DNA of 36,972 nucleotides from Ignavibacteriales bacterium (GTDB lineage Bacteria > Bacteroidota > Ignavibacteria > UBA10030 > F1-140-MAGs086). The notes beneath the pieces were generated by a model that saw only the letters and a list, made by a program, of their open reading frames with translations, did no database searches and was not told the origin of the DNA. The stretch covers positions 1-36,972 of the forward strand of contig JAGXRH010000090.1 in the NCBI GenBank assembly GCA_018335975.1. The letters are read 5' to 3'. The position numbers were made by a program, and so were the translations under genes. Shown piece after piece: positions 7,999-16,458 of this stretch. How positions within the stretch are numbered: position 1 is the first letter of the stretch; each line of letters starts with the position of its first letter.

Positions 7999-8988
7999 AT
8001 GGTTAAGGACATTCAACAACTCAACGAAAAAATAAAACAAGAATCCTCATTTGTAGATTTGCTCACGATGGAAATCGGCAAAGCAATCGTGGGGCAGAAA
8101 TATATGGTCGAGCGATTGCTTATCGGTTTGCTTTCCAACGGACATATTTTGCTGGAAGGCGTTCCGGGGTTAGCCAAAACGCTCGCTGTGAAATCTCTCG
8201 CTGCTGCAATTGATGCAAAGTTTCAGCGATTGCAATTCACTCCCGATTTGCTTCCGGCAGATTTAATCGGAACGCTCATCTACAACCAAAAAGAAACGAA
8301 GTTTGAAACCAAGAAAGGTCCAATCTTTGCAAACTTTATTCTTGCTGATGAAATCAATCGCTCACCGGCAAAAGTGCAAAGCGCATTACTCGAAGCAATG
8401 CAGGAGCGGCAAGTAACCATCAGCGACCAAACATTTAAATTGCCCGAACCGTTTCTTGTGCTGGCAACACAAAATCCGATTGAGCAGGAAGGAACATATC
8501 CATTACCGGAAGCGCAAGTGGATAGGTTTATGTTGAAACTAAAAATCACCTATCCATCGAAAGAAGAAGAGTTGCTTGTGATGCGGCAAAACGTAAGCGG
8601 CGTTTCAACGGAAATAAAAAATGTCGTCAGCACGAAAGAAATCATTCACGCACGCAGTGTGGTGAGTGAAATTTATATGGATGAAAAAATCGAGCGGTAC
8701 ATTCTTGATATCGTTTTTGCTTCGCGTAATCCCCGGGAATATAAAATGGAAAAAATCGCTTCGCTGATTAGTTACGGAGCGTCACCACGCGCAAGCATAA
8801 ATCTCGCGCTTGCATCAAAAGCGTACGCATTTATCAAACGCCGCGGTTATGTTATTCCCGAAGATGTTCGCGCAATTGCAATGGATGTTCTTCGACATAG
8901 AATTGGTCTTACATACGAAGCGGAAGCGGAAGAACGAAGTTCTGAAAGTATTGTGGAAGAAATTTTGAATAATGTTGAAGTTCCGTAA
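7999..8988 (+). CDS. moxR: MoxR-family AAA+ ATPase
   Basis: This 329-residue cytoplasmic ATPase has a Walker A loop GVPGLAKT (54-61), Walker B ILADEIN (114-120), sensor 1 ATQN (156-159) and the EAQVDRF arginine-finger region (171-177). Length and motifs are standard for MoxR. MoxR ATPases are thought to act as chaperones for von Willebrand A-domain proteins, and the DUF58, BatA and BatB genes that follow are exactly such partners. It is the first gene of the plus-strand train and follows a clear promoter. The short gap to the next gene (8989-9064) contains a GGATTAAA direct repeat. Confidence 0.95.
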   Translation: MVKDIQQLNEKIKQESSFVDLLTMEIGKAIVGQKYMVERLLIGLLSNGHILLEGVPGLAKTLAVKSLAAAIDAKFQRLQFTPDLLPADLIGTLIYNQKETKFETKKGPIFANFILADEINRSPAKVQSALLEAMQERQVTISDQTFKLPEPFLVLATQNPIEQEGTYPLPEAQVDRFMLKLKITYPSKEEELLVMRQNVSGVSTEIKNVVSTKEIIHARSVVSEIYMDEKIERYILDIVFASRNPREYKMEKIASLISYGASPRASINLALASKAYAFIKRRGYVIPEDVRAIAMDVLRHRIGLTYEAEAEERSSESIVEEILNNVEVP

Positions 8989-9064
8989 TATTTTTCACAG
9001 CGGATTAAAGGATTAAATGAATGACTCAAACCACTAACCTCGAAACGCAAACCATTTTATAGAA

Positions 9065-9940
9065 ATGACTACCACTGAAATTCTGAAAAATGTCAGGAAA
9101 ATAGAGATTAAGACTCGCGGCGTGGTGAATCAAATCTTTTCCGGCGAATATCATTCCGTATTCAAAGGACGAGGAATGAATTTTTCCGAAGTGCGTGAAT
9201 ATCAATATGGCGATGATATTCGTTCAATTGATTGGAATGTTTCTGCGCGGTACAATCATCCGTACGTAAAAGTGTATGAAGAAGAACGTGAACTTACGGT
9301 AATGTTGATTGTGGATTTTTCAAAGTCGGGAAATTTTGGAACAGTGGAAAAATTCAAGAATGAAATCGCAGCAGAACTTTGCGCTGTGCTTGCATTTTCC
9401 GCATTGAAGAATAATGATAAAGTCGGAATGATTTTATTTACCGACATCATCGAAAAATTTATTCCTCCGAAAAAAGGAAAATCGCACGCGCTTCGATTGA
9501 TTCGTGAGTTGCTCACGTTTCAACCGAAAAATTCCGGAACAAATATTTCTTCTGCGTTGGAAAACTTAACGCATACAATTAAACGCAGATGTATTGCGTT
9601 TGTTATTTCCGATTTCTTCGATGATGGATTTGAAAAAGCAATTCAACTTGCGAGCAAAAAACACGATGTGATTGCATTGCAACTCTACGATAAACACGAA
9701 CAAGAAATTCCGAAAATAGGATTAGTAAAATTTCGCGACGCAGAAACGGGAATTGACCGATGGGTTGATACGAGTAGCAGAACTGTGCGAGAAATGTTTG
9801 CGCGCTATTATCAGCAACTTCGCGAACGTCAAAAACAATTGTTTCTGAAAACGCGCGTTGATGCAGTTCCGATTCGCATTGACCAATCGTACATTACGCC
9901 GCTGGTGAATTTTTTTAGAATGAGAGAAGGAAGACGATAA
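9065..9940 (+). CDS. DUF58 family protein with a von Willebrand A-like fold
   Basis: This 291-residue protein has no signal peptide. It carries the DUF58 signature EVREYQYGDDIRSIDW (42-57) and then a metal-site-like DFSKS motif (84-88), the DxSxS pattern of von Willebrand A domains. DUF58 proteins are almost always encoded next to moxR and are presumed clients or adaptors of the ATPase. The gene lies 76 bases after moxR and 3 bases before the next gene, consistent with one transcript. The biochemical role is unknown. Confidence 0.9.
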   Translation: MTTTEILKNVRKIEIKTRGVVNQIFSGEYHSVFKGRGMNFSEVREYQYGDDIRSIDWNVSARYNHPYVKVYEEERELTVMLIVDFSKSGNFGTVEKFKNEIAAELCAVLAFSALKNNDKVGMILFTDIIEKFIPPKKGKSHALRLIRELLTFQPKNSGTNISSALENLTHTIKRRCIAFVISDFFDDGFEKAIQLASKKHDVIALQLYDKHEQEIPKIGLVKFRDAETGIDRWVDTSSRTVREMFARYYQQLRERQKQLFLKTRVDAVPIRIDQSYITPLVNFFRMREGRR

Positions 9941-9943
9941 CAA

Positions 9944-10954
9944 ATGAAAAATGAAAAGTTAAAAATGAAAAAAGGGATTGTCATTCTGAGCGTAGCGAAG
10001 AATCTTTTTTTCCTTTTTCTTTTTTCATTTTGCATTTCATATACACAACAAGTTTCTGTTTCAGCAAAACCCGATACTACTTCTATTCTCATCGGCGACC
10101 ATTTAAATGTGAACATTGAAATGAAAGCGCCGAATGATGTTGTGTGGGTAATTCCCTTGTTTGGAGATTCGTTAAACGGATTTGAAATTTTAAAACAGGA
10201 AAAAGGGGAGAAGACGGAAGACGGAGAAAATGTTGTTCAGCATTTGAAACTTGTTGTCTCTCGGTACGATTCCGGAAAATTTGTTTTTCCACCGCTTGGA
10301 TTTTTTTATCACACGACAAGCGATACTTTAAAACGTGTTGCTGAATCGCGAGCGTTTTTCATCAATGTGAATACGCTCGAAGTAGATGTGCAAAACGGAA
10401 TTCGCGATATTAAACCGCCCCTTTCTGTTCCGTGGGAATTTTGGGAAATAATGATGTACGTCGGAATTGTTGTTGTTATTCTTGCAGCGATGTATTTAGC
10501 GTGGCGTTATTACGAAAAGAAGAAACTCAAACAGCCAATGTTTGTTTTTGAAGAAGTGAAACGACCGCCACACGAAGTTGCATTGGAAGCATTGCGAAGT
10601 TTGGAAGGCGAAAAACTGTATCAGCGCGGTTTCATAAAACAATTTCACAGCGAAGTAACGGAAATTATTCGCCGCTACATCGAAGGACGATACGCAATTC
10701 AAGCGATTGATATGACGAGCGACGAAATTCTTTCCGCGATGCGAAGAAAAAAATCTGTTGACAAAGAAACAATGAAACCGTTAGAAAACTTTTTCTCGCT
10801 TGCTGATTGGGTAAAGTTTGCAAAATATACTCCATCGGAAAAAGAGAATGAAGAAATGTTGCCGGTTGCAATTGCGTTTGTGGAGAGAACGATGAAAATT
10901 GCAGAAGAAGTTGAGGAACGAGAAAAAGTTGAAGTAGCGAATTTAACCACTTAG
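9944..10954 (+). CDS. Bat-cluster membrane protein (DUF4381-like), leader encoded by repeats
   Basis: This 336-residue protein has an N-terminal hydrophobic segment (~20-33), a beta-rich periplasmic domain (35-160), one transmembrane helix (169-188) and a cytoplasmic helical tail. Position in the cluster and topology fit the DUF4381/BatD-like accessory proteins found between DUF58 and BatA genes. The first ~30 codons are odd: MKNEKLKMK comes from an AAAATGAAAAG repeat, and VILSVAKNLF from a dispersed palindromic repeat (9979-10008). The final residues Thr-Thr and the stop codon come from the start of the inverted repeat around the next gene, so the original 3' end was probably truncated or replaced there. 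Confidence 0.75.
   Translation: MKNEKLKMKKGIVILSVAKNLFFLFLFSFCISYTQQVSVSAKPDTTSILIGDHLNVNIEMKAPNDVVWVIPLFGDSLNGFEILKQEKGEKTEDGENVVQHLKLVVSRYDSGKFVFPPLGFFYHTTSDTLKRVAESRAFFINVNTLEVDVQNGIRDIKPPLSVPWEFWEIMMYVGIVVVILAAMYLAWRYYEKKKLKQPMFVFEEVKRPPHEVALEALRSLEGEKLYQRGFIKQFHSEVTEIIRRYIEGRYAIQAIDMTSDEILSAMRRKKSVDKETMKPLENFFSLADWVKFAKYTPSEKENEEMLPVAIAFVERTMKIAEEVEEREKVEVANLTT
9979..10008. repeat. Dispersed palindromic repeat (REP-type) within a signal-peptide region
   Basis: TGTCATTCTGAGCGTAGCGA followed by AGAATCTTTT is an imperfect palindrome (ATTCT against AGAAT around GAGCGTAGCG). Motifs of this form are common interspersed repeats in bacterial genomes, and its reading as SVAKNL is a known trace of them. 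Related GAGCGAAGTCGA palindromes occur in the element at 277-393. AAAATGAAAA-type repeats bracket it in opposite orientations (9944-9973 and about 10011-10039). Confidence 0.65.
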
Positions 10955-11004
10955 ACACTAAGAGCACTAAGAAACACTTAGTGAAACTTTGTGGCCTTAA
11001 TGGT
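10946..11004. repeat. Left inverted-repeat pair flanking the GxxExxY gene
   Basis: The segment starts ACCACTTAGACACTAAGAGC (10946 on) and is followed by the inverse-type copy CTTAGTGAAACTTTGTGGCC (10977-11004), so it can fold on itself. Its first bases supply the last two codons and the TAG stop of the upstream gene. Its last bases contain the candidate start codons of the GxxExxY gene. Related copies lie on the other side of the gene at 11429-11512. Confidence 0.8.
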
Positions 11005-11428
11005 GAAGAAGATAATGAGAATTACGCAGAAATTTGTTAATCAAATTGCATACAAAATTGTCGGATGTGCAATAGAAGTTCACAAACAGTTAGGTCCCGG
11101 GTTACTGGAATCAGTGTATGAAACATGTACGATTGAAGAAATAAAAGGAAGTGGAATGAGCGTTCAGTCACAATTATATGTTCCCATTCTTTACAAAAAT
11201 AAAGAACTTGGAAGTAGTTTAAAATTAGATTTGGTTGTTGAAGATTTAGTTATTGTCGAACTAAAAGCAGTTGAAACTATGATACCTTTATACAAAGCAC
11301 AATTACTTTCATATTTGAAGTTGACGGGAAAGCCAAAAGGATTGCTCATCAACTTTCATTGCGAAAATATCACGGAACAACTAGTTCCATTAGTTACGGA
11401 AGAATTTTCAAAATTACCGAAAGAATAA
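11000..11428 (+). CDS. GxxExxY protein (PD-(D/E)XK nuclease-like), inserted cassette
   Basis: This 142-residue protein carries the name-giving motif GLLESVY in GPGLLESVYE. It also has a nuclease-like core KLDLVVEDLVIVELKAVE (D, then E-L-K), the PD-(D/E)XK pattern, followed by AQLLSYLKLT and GLLINF, typical of the family. The biological function of the family is unknown. The gene splits the bat cluster and sits inside inverted repeats, with no own promoter evident. The start is uncertain: GTG 10991, ATG 11000 and ATG 11015 are all in frame, and the first two lie inside the left repeat; 11000 is used here. Confidence 0.85.
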   Translation: MVKKIMRITQKFVNQIAYKIVGCAIEVHKQLGPGLLESVYETCTIEEIKGSGMSVQSQLYVPILYKNKELGSSLKLDLVVEDLVIVELKAVETMIPLYKAQLLSYLKLTGKPKGLLINFHCENITEQLVPLVTEEFSKLPKE

Positions 11429-11512
11429 CCTTAGTGAAACTTAGTGTTCTCAGTGCCTTAGTGGTGAATACAAAAAACCACTTAGACACAAAGGGCACAA
11501 AGAAACACTAAG
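11429..11512. repeat. Right inverted-repeat pair flanking the GxxExxY gene
   Basis: One copy (11429-11465) ends CAGTGCCTTAGTGGT and is roughly the reverse complement of the left-flank copy at 10946. It is followed by a second copy in the other direction, ACCACTTAGACACAAAGGGC (11477 on, to 11512). Together with the left flank the order is forward, inverse, gene, inverse, forward. It starts directly after the stop codon of the gene and fills most of the gap to batA. Confidence 0.8.
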
Positions 11513-11524
11513 AAAAAAAAATAG

Positions 11525-12517
11525 ATGTTCAATTATCAATTTGCAAATCCAAGTTATCTTTACTTGCTCATTCTAATACCAATTCTCACAATTTGGTATT
11601 GGCGAAGACATCACAAGCAGCAAACAGATGTTGTGTTTTCTAATTTGAAAGCATTTGCGTTTGCGCCGAAAACTTTGCGAGAACGATTGCGCCATTTTCC
11701 GTTTGCGTTACGAATGTTGGTTCTTGCACTTGTCATCATTGCGCTTGCTCGTCCGCAATCTTCAATGAGCGGAGAAAAATTACACACGGAAGGAATTGAT
11801 ATTGTTCTCGTTCTCGATATTTCCGGAAGTATGCTTGCAGAAGATTTTCGTCCGAACAGAATTGAAGCCGCGAAAAATGTTGCCGGTGATTTTATTTCCG
11901 CGCGAGAAAATGATAGAATCGGTTTAGTAATTTTTTCCGGAGAAAGTTTTACACAATGCCCGCTCACGCTCGATCATTCTGTTTTGAAAAGTCTTTTGCT
12001 GAAAGTTAAAAACGGAATGGTGGTTGACGGAACTGCAATCGGAACTGCGCTCGCAAACGCTGTCAATCGTTTGAAAGATAGCGATGCAAAAAGTAAAGTG
12101 TTGATTCTTTTAACCGATGGCGTAAATAATCGCGGCGAAATTGACCCGCTTACTGCGGCTGATATTGCGCATACGTTTGATATTCGTGTTTACACAATCG
12201 GTGTTGGAACGCAAGGAATGGCACCGTATCCCGTGCAAACTCCGTTCGGAACTCGTTATCAAAATATGCCGACCGATTTGGATGAAAAAAGTTTGACGAA
12301 GATCGCGGAGATGACCGGTGGAAAATATTTTCGCGCGCACGACAATAAAGAGTTGAAAAGAATTTACAGCGATATTGATAAAATGGAAAAAACAAAAATC
12401 GAAACATTCGCATATCGCAAACACACGGATTTATTTTACACGTGGTTGGGATTTGCGTTGCTTGTGTTGTTTGTGGAAATGGGATTGAGTCAAACGTATT
12501 TGAGGAAATTGCCGTAG
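11525..12517 (+). CDS. batA: BatA, von Willebrand A-domain membrane protein
   Basis: This 330-residue protein has two N-terminal membrane segments (~10-26 and ~58-75), a von Willebrand A domain and a C-terminal helix (~306-325). The metal-ion site is complete: DISGS at 98-102, Thr170 in DGTAIG and Asp198 in LLTDG. The sequence LARPQSS just before the domain is typical of BatA. Bat proteins (Bacteroides aerotolerance) form an envelope complex with MoxR whose exact function is debated. No clear ribosome-binding site is visible, because the inserted repeat and an A-run now precede the ATG. Confidence 0.92.
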   Translation: MFNYQFANPSYLYLLILIPILTIWYWRRHHKQQTDVVFSNLKAFAFAPKTLRERLRHFPFALRMLVLALVIIALARPQSSMSGEKLHTEGIDIVLVLDISGSMLAEDFRPNRIEAAKNVAGDFISARENDRIGLVIFSGESFTQCPLTLDHSVLKSLLLKVKNGMVVDGTAIGTALANAVNRLKDSDAKSKVLILLTDGVNNRGEIDPLTAADIAHTFDIRVYTIGVGTQGMAPYPVQTPFGTRYQNMPTDLDEKSLTKIAEMTGGKYFRAHDNKELKRIYSDIDKMEKTKIETFAYRKHTDLFYTWLGFALLVLFVEMGLSQTYLRKLP

Positions 12518-12593
12518 AGGTTTGAGGTTGTCGATTTGTGGTTTGAGAAAAGATTTTTCACCACAAACCTCTGACCCCAAACCCCAAACCATT
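12518..12593. repeat. GGTTTGAGG/CCTCAAACC-type inverted repeat between batA and batB
   Basis: AGGTTTGAGG and GTGGTTTGAG in the left half face CACCACAAACCTCTGACCCC and AAACCCCAAACC in the right half, making an imperfect inverted repeat that fills the whole gap. It is another member of the quasi-tandem repeats seen at gene junctions throughout this train. Confidence 0.6.
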
Positions 12594-13703
12594 ATGTTTA
12601 AATTTGCTCACATAGAATATTTATACCTGCTTGCATTGATTCCATTGCTTGTAATATTTTTTTTCTACGCTTTAATTCAGCAGAAAAAAATGCGACAAAC
12701 TTTTGCAAGCATAGAATTATTTCAGCGGCTTTCTCCGTGGACGAGTTCGTTCAAACAGAAACTGAAATTTTTCTTGCTGACTATTGCGCTTGCGTTTGTT
12801 ATTATCGGTTTCGCAAATCCACAAATCGGTTCGCGGTTTGAAGAAGTGAAAGCGGAAGCGATTGATATTTTTATTGCGCTTGATGTTTCCAAAAGTATGA
12901 AAGCGGAAGACGTTCAACCAAATCGTTTGGAAGCGGCGAAATATGCAATCGGTCAATTACTTTCGATGGTGAAAGGCGATAGAGTCGGGCTTTCTGTTTT
13001 TGCCGGTGATGCGTATGTGCAATTTCCACTCACGCTCGATTACAGCGCGGCAAAAATTTTTCTTGATGCAATTGATGTGGAAACCGCGCCCGTTCCCGGT
13101 TCCGCTTTGGGAACCGCAATTCAAATGGCGGATAAATCTTTTTCCGATATCGAAGATGAAAGCGAAAGTCTACGACCCGTAGGGAAAAATGCTTCGAACA
13201 AAGTTTTAGTTTTGATTACCGACGGAGAAAATACGGAAGGCGATGCGTTTGCTGCTGCGACTGATGCGGCAAAAAATGGTGTCATCATTTATACTATTGG
13301 CGTTGGTTCTCCGACCGGTTCGCCAATTCCCGAATATAAAAACGGACAACAAGATTTCAAACGCGATAACGAGGGAAATGTTGTCGTAACAAAACTCGAT
13401 GAAGAATCGCTCGTGAAACTTGCCGATATTGGTCACGGAAAATATTATCGCGCAACAACCGGCGGTGATGAACTGGTGAAAATTTTTGAAGACATTAACA
13501 AATTACAAAAACGGGAAATCGGCGTGAAGCAATTCACTGAATACGAAAGCCGCTATCAATATTTTCTTTTTGCTGCGTTGTTGTTATTAGTTTCTGAAAT
13601 TTTTATTTCGGAAAAGAAAAGTAATACATGGCAAAAGTTCAAATCGCTTGCGTATAGAAATTCAGTGGATAAAATTTTTCTGGAAAAGGAAAAAGCAATA
13701 TGA
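12594..13703 (+). CDS. batB: BatB, von Willebrand A-domain membrane protein
   Basis: This 369-residue protein has membrane segments at ~8-28 and ~57-75, a von Willebrand A domain with metal site DVSKS (97-101), GSALG and LITDGENTEG, and a C-terminal helix. It is a close structural relative of BatA, as expected for the BatA-BatB pair. The ATG at 12594 is preferred over an upstream TTG at 12522, because the extra 24 residues would come from the junction repeat and would place polar sequence ahead of the first membrane helix. Its TGA overlaps the batC start as ATGA, so translation of batC is probably coupled. Confidence 0.92.
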   Translation: MFKFAHIEYLYLLALIPLLVIFFFYALIQQKKMRQTFASIELFQRLSPWTSSFKQKLKFFLLTIALAFVIIGFANPQIGSRFEEVKAEAIDIFIALDVSKSMKAEDVQPNRLEAAKYAIGQLLSMVKGDRVGLSVFAGDAYVQFPLTLDYSAAKIFLDAIDVETAPVPGSALGTAIQMADKSFSDIEDESESLRPVGKNASNKVLVLITDGENTEGDAFAAATDAAKNGVIIYTIGVGSPTGSPIPEYKNGQQDFKRDNEGNVVVTKLDEESLVKLADIGHGKYYRATTGGDELVKIFEDINKLQKREIGVKQFTEYESRYQYFLFAALLLLVSEIFISEKKSNTWQKFKSLAYRNSVDKIFLEKEKAI

Positions 13704-14557
13704 AAATTTTAGATTTTAGATTTCAGATTTTAGATTGGAATAATTTACGAATGACAAATGACAAATTACTAATGACTGTCATTCGTCAGTTGTCAGTTGC
13801 CAGTTGTTCTTTGTTTTTATTATTCATTACTCATTCTTCATTGCTCATTGCTCAATCAACTCGCTCACTTGTTAACGATGGAAATTCAAGCTACAAAAAA
13901 GAAAAATTTTCTGATGCGGAAATTTCCTATCGCAAAGCGTTGGAGAAAGAAAAAAAACAACCGTACACGAATTATAATTTAGGGAACGCACTTTATAAAC
14001 AGCAGAAAAAAGATGAAGCGTTGCAACATTATCAAGATGCGATTACCAAAGCGACGGATGATGAGGTAAAATCAAAAGCGTTTTATAATTTGGGAAACAC
14101 GTACATTCAATCGCAAAAGTATCCCGAAGCAATTGCTTCGTACAAAAATGCATTGAAACTTAATTCCGATGATAACGATGCGAAGTATAATTTATCATAC
14201 GCGCTAAAAATGCTTCAACAACAACAGCAAGAACAAAAGGATAATAAAGACAAAGACGAAAAAAATCAAGATAAAAAAGACCAACAGCAGAATCAGCAAC
14301 AACAAAATCAAGACGAGCAACAGAAACAAGAACAAAAGCAAGAGCAACAAAAACAGCAGCAGCAGCAACAAGAAGCAAAGCAAGATCAAACAAAACAGCA
14401 GCAAGCACAGCAAGCGCAAGAGAAAAAAGACGAAAAGAAAATGAAGAAAGAACAAGCCGAAGCCATTTTGAATCAGTTGAAAAACAACGAGAAGAAAATT
14501 CAAAAGGAATTAAAAAAGCAACCGGCGCAAGACATAAAGGTGGAGAAAGATTGGTGA
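13700..14557 (+). CDS. batC: BatC-type TPR protein with Gln/Lys-rich tail
   Basis: This 285-residue protein has a long leader (1-52) ending in a signal-like segment CSLFLLFITHSSLLIAQS. Three or so TPR repeats (~55-170; NYNLGNALYKQQKKDEALQH, FYNLGNTYIQSQKYPEAI) follow, then a highly charged Gln/Lys/Glu-rich low-complexity tract from ~173 to 250 and a lysine-rich end. TPR repeats mediate protein contacts, and BatC is expected to be periplasmic or membrane-associated in the Bat complex. The whole leader is encoded by several short DNA repeats (see 13704-13857), so the true start could be further in. Overlaps: ATGA with batB and GTGA with batD. Confidence 0.85.
   Translation: MKILDFRFQILDWNNLRMTNDKLLMTVIRQLSVASCSLFLLFITHSSLLIAQSTRSLVNDGNSSYKKEKFSDAEISYRKALEKEKKQPYTNYNLGNALYKQQKKDEALQHYQDAITKATDDEVKSKAFYNLGNTYIQSQKYPEAIASYKNALKLNSDDNDAKYNLSYALKMLQQQQQEQKDNKDKDEKNQDKKDQQQNQQQQNQDEQQKQEQKQEQQKQQQQQQEAKQDQTKQQQAQQAQEKKDEKKMKKEQAEAILNQLKNNEKKIQKELKKQPAQDIKVEKDW
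13704..13857. repeat. Stacked short repeats encoding the batC leader
   Basis: Four repeat types follow one another: TTTAGATTTTAGATTTCAGA (13704-13738), ATGACAAATGACAAATTACT with its inverse GTCATTCGTCAG (13751-13790), CAGTTGTCAGTTGCCAGTTG (13787-13806) and ATTCATTACTCATTCTTCAT with CATTGCTCATTGCTC (13822-13857). The first type recurs almost unchanged at 16459-16493 and 21241-21273. Confidence 0.8.
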
Positions 14558-16458
14558 ATTTCGATATGAGATTTGCGATGTGGGATTTGAGAAAATTACG
14601 AATTACGAATTACCAATTACCGATTAAAGTCATTGGTCATTGGTCGTTGGTCGTTTGTGTATTCTTGGTCTCTGCTCTTTGCTCTCCGCTCATCGCTCAG
14701 AATTTTTCTTCTGCTGTTGATAGAACTACCGTAGCCGTTGGAGAACAATTTACCTTGACATTGACTCTCGATGGTGCAACAAATGCAAGCAGTTTGAAAC
14801 TTCCCGATATGCCAAACTTTATGGTTCTTTCTGGACCGAATCAATCAACGAATATGCAATGGGTGAACGGACAAGTTTCGCAATCGGTAATTTTCACATA
14901 CATTTTACAACCACGCGATGTTGGGAAATTTACCATTGGCGGCGCTTCGATAAATGTTGGCGGCAAAAATTTACAAACTCAACCGATTGCCATTGAAGTT
15001 TTGAAAGCCGCACAACAGCAACAAAGACAACAAAATCAAAAACAGCAACAACAAGGAAGCATTGAACAACAAATCGGCGACAATCTTTTTTTACGCGCAG
15101 TTGTTGATAGAACAAAAATTTATCAAGGCGAACAAGTAACGGTAACATGGAAAGTATACACGCGAGTGAACATCGTGAATTATCAACTTTCCAAACAAGC
15201 ATCAATCCCAAATGCGTGGACAGAAGATTTGGAAATTGCGCAACAAGTAAATTTAGTGCGCGAAGTGTACGAAGGAAAACAATGGAACGTTGGTGTGTTG
15301 AAAAAAACTGCTCTCTTTCCGACTCAAAGCGGAACAATCGAAATCAATCCACTTGAAGTTGAATGTGTTGTGCAAGTGCAAACGAAACGACAATCGAATA
15401 ATCCGTTCGACCAATTCTTCAACGACCCGTTTTTCGGTAACGTGCAGAATGTGAATTACAAAACGGCAAGTCAAAAAATAAAACTTGAAGTATTACCACT
15501 GCCCCCAAATCCGCCCACAAGTTTTAAAGGAAATGTCGGAAGTTTCAAAATGGAAGCGAAGGTTACGAAAGATGATGTGCAAACGAATGAAGCGGTTTCG
15601 CTTAAAATAAAAATCAGCGGTGTTGGAAATGTTCGCTTGATTGAATCGCCGAATGTTGTGTTGCCAAATGATTTTCAAAAGTTTGACCCGAAATCGAATG
15701 AAGACATTAATAGAAAAGGCGATATTGTTTCAGGAACAAAATCGTTTGAGTATATAATGATTCCGCGTTTTCCTGGGAAGAAAAAAATTGACCCGTTCGA
15801 GTTTACCTATTTCGACACGAAGAAAAAAGAATACGTAACAATGCGTTCGCCGGAATTTACATTGAACGTAACCGGATTAGCAAGCGAGCAGCAGAATTCC
15901 GGAAATCTGTCATCGCTCTCGAAAGAAAATGTTGCGTTGTTGAAACAAGATATTCGTTTCATCAAAACATCGAGCGGAAGTTTTTCGCAGCGCGGAATTT
16001 ATTTTTATCAAACGCCGATGTTTTTGTTTTCACTTGTTGTTCCGTTTGTCGGATTTATCGGATTCGTAGTGTTGCAACAACGAAGAATACGAATGAATGC
16101 AGATTTGACCTCACTCAAAGCGCGAAAAGCAAGTAAAGTTGCAGAGAAGCGTTTGAAAGTTGCCAATCAATTTCTTTCGGAAAAGAAGAAAGAAGATTTT
16201 TATGCGGAAGTTTCGCGAACGTTATGGGGATTTATCGGTGATAGATTTGCAATTCCGCAATCGGAAATTTCGATGGAGAATGTTCAGCAGAAACTTTCAG
16301 AAAAAAATGTTGCGGAAGATGTGCGATTGAAATTCAAACAAACTATTGAAACGTGTGAGTTTGCACGTTACGCTCCTTCGACTGATGTTCAAACGGAAAT
16401 GGAACGAACATACAACGAAGCGAAAGAAACGATAATGAGTTTGGAGAAAGTGGTGTGA
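14554..16458 (+). CDS. batD: BatD, oxygen-tolerance family membrane protein
   Basis: This 634-residue protein has an N-terminal signal segment (WSLVVCVFLVSALCSPLIAQ) and repeated beta-sandwich domains. The opening VDRTTVAVGEQFTLTLTLDG and a second VVDRTKIYQGEQVTVTWKVY are the typical BatD repeats. A Gln-rich linker separates them, and a membrane helix (FLFSLVVPFVGFIGFVVL) precedes a helical cytoplasmic tail. The size is normal for BatD. GTG at 14554 overlaps the batC stop as GTGA; TTG 14551 and ATG 14566 are alternatives. The sequence from 14563 to 14700, which encodes the leader, is again made of short repeats. Confidence 0.9.
   Translation: MNFDMRFAMWDLRKLRITNYQLPIKVIGHWSLVVCVFLVSALCSPLIAQNFSSAVDRTTVAVGEQFTLTLTLDGATNASSLKLPDMPNFMVLSGPNQSTNMQWVNGQVSQSVIFTYILQPRDVGKFTIGGASINVGGKNLQTQPIAIEVLKAAQQQQRQQNQKQQQQGSIEQQIGDNLFLRAVVDRTKIYQGEQVTVTWKVYTRVNIVNYQLSKQASIPNAWTEDLEIAQQVNLVREVYEGKQWNVGVLKKTALFPTQSGTIEINPLEVECVVQVQTKRQSNNPFDQFFNDPFFGNVQNVNYKTASQKIKLEVLPLPPNPPTSFKGNVGSFKMEAKVTKDDVQTNEAVSLKIKISGVGNVRLIESPNVVLPNDFQKFDPKSNEDINRKGDIVSGTKSFEYIMIPRFPGKKKIDPFEFTYFDTKKKEYVTMRSPEFTLNVTGLASEQQNSGNLSSLSKENVALLKQDIRFIKTSSGSFSQRGIYFYQTPMFLFSLVVPFVGFIGFVVLQQRRIRMNADLTSLKARKASKVAEKRLKVANQFLSEKKKEDFYAEVSRTLWGFIGDRFAIPQSEISMENVQQKLSEKNVAEDVRLKFKQTIETCEFARYAPSTDVQTEMERTYNEAKETIMSLEKVV
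14563..14700. repeat. Stacked short repeats encoding the batD leader
   Basis: Repeat types in order: GATATGAGATTTGCGATGTG (14563-14594, recurring near 17265), ATTACGAATTACGAATTACC (14595-14621), GTCATTGGTCATTGGTCGTT (14629-14653) and CTCTGCTCTTTGCTCTCCGC (14670-14700, recurring near 16520). The last one encodes the end of the signal peptide, SALCSPLIAQ. Confidence 0.8.

Noticed and set aside
10946-11512. CRISPR array suspected from the recurring repeats
   Set aside because: The repeats alternate in orientation, are unequal and enclose a gene; there are no regular spacers. The same applies to the other short repeats in the window.
12522-12593. A TTG-initiated N-terminal extension of BatB
   Set aside because: The extra residues are read from the inverted repeat at the batA/batB junction and would precede the natural membrane helix; ATG 12594 is a better start.
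14204-14503. A Leu-rich 99-codon minus-strand frame
   Set aside because: It is the reverse reading of the Gln/Lys-rich batC tract; the poly-Leu pattern follows from CAA/CAG codons.
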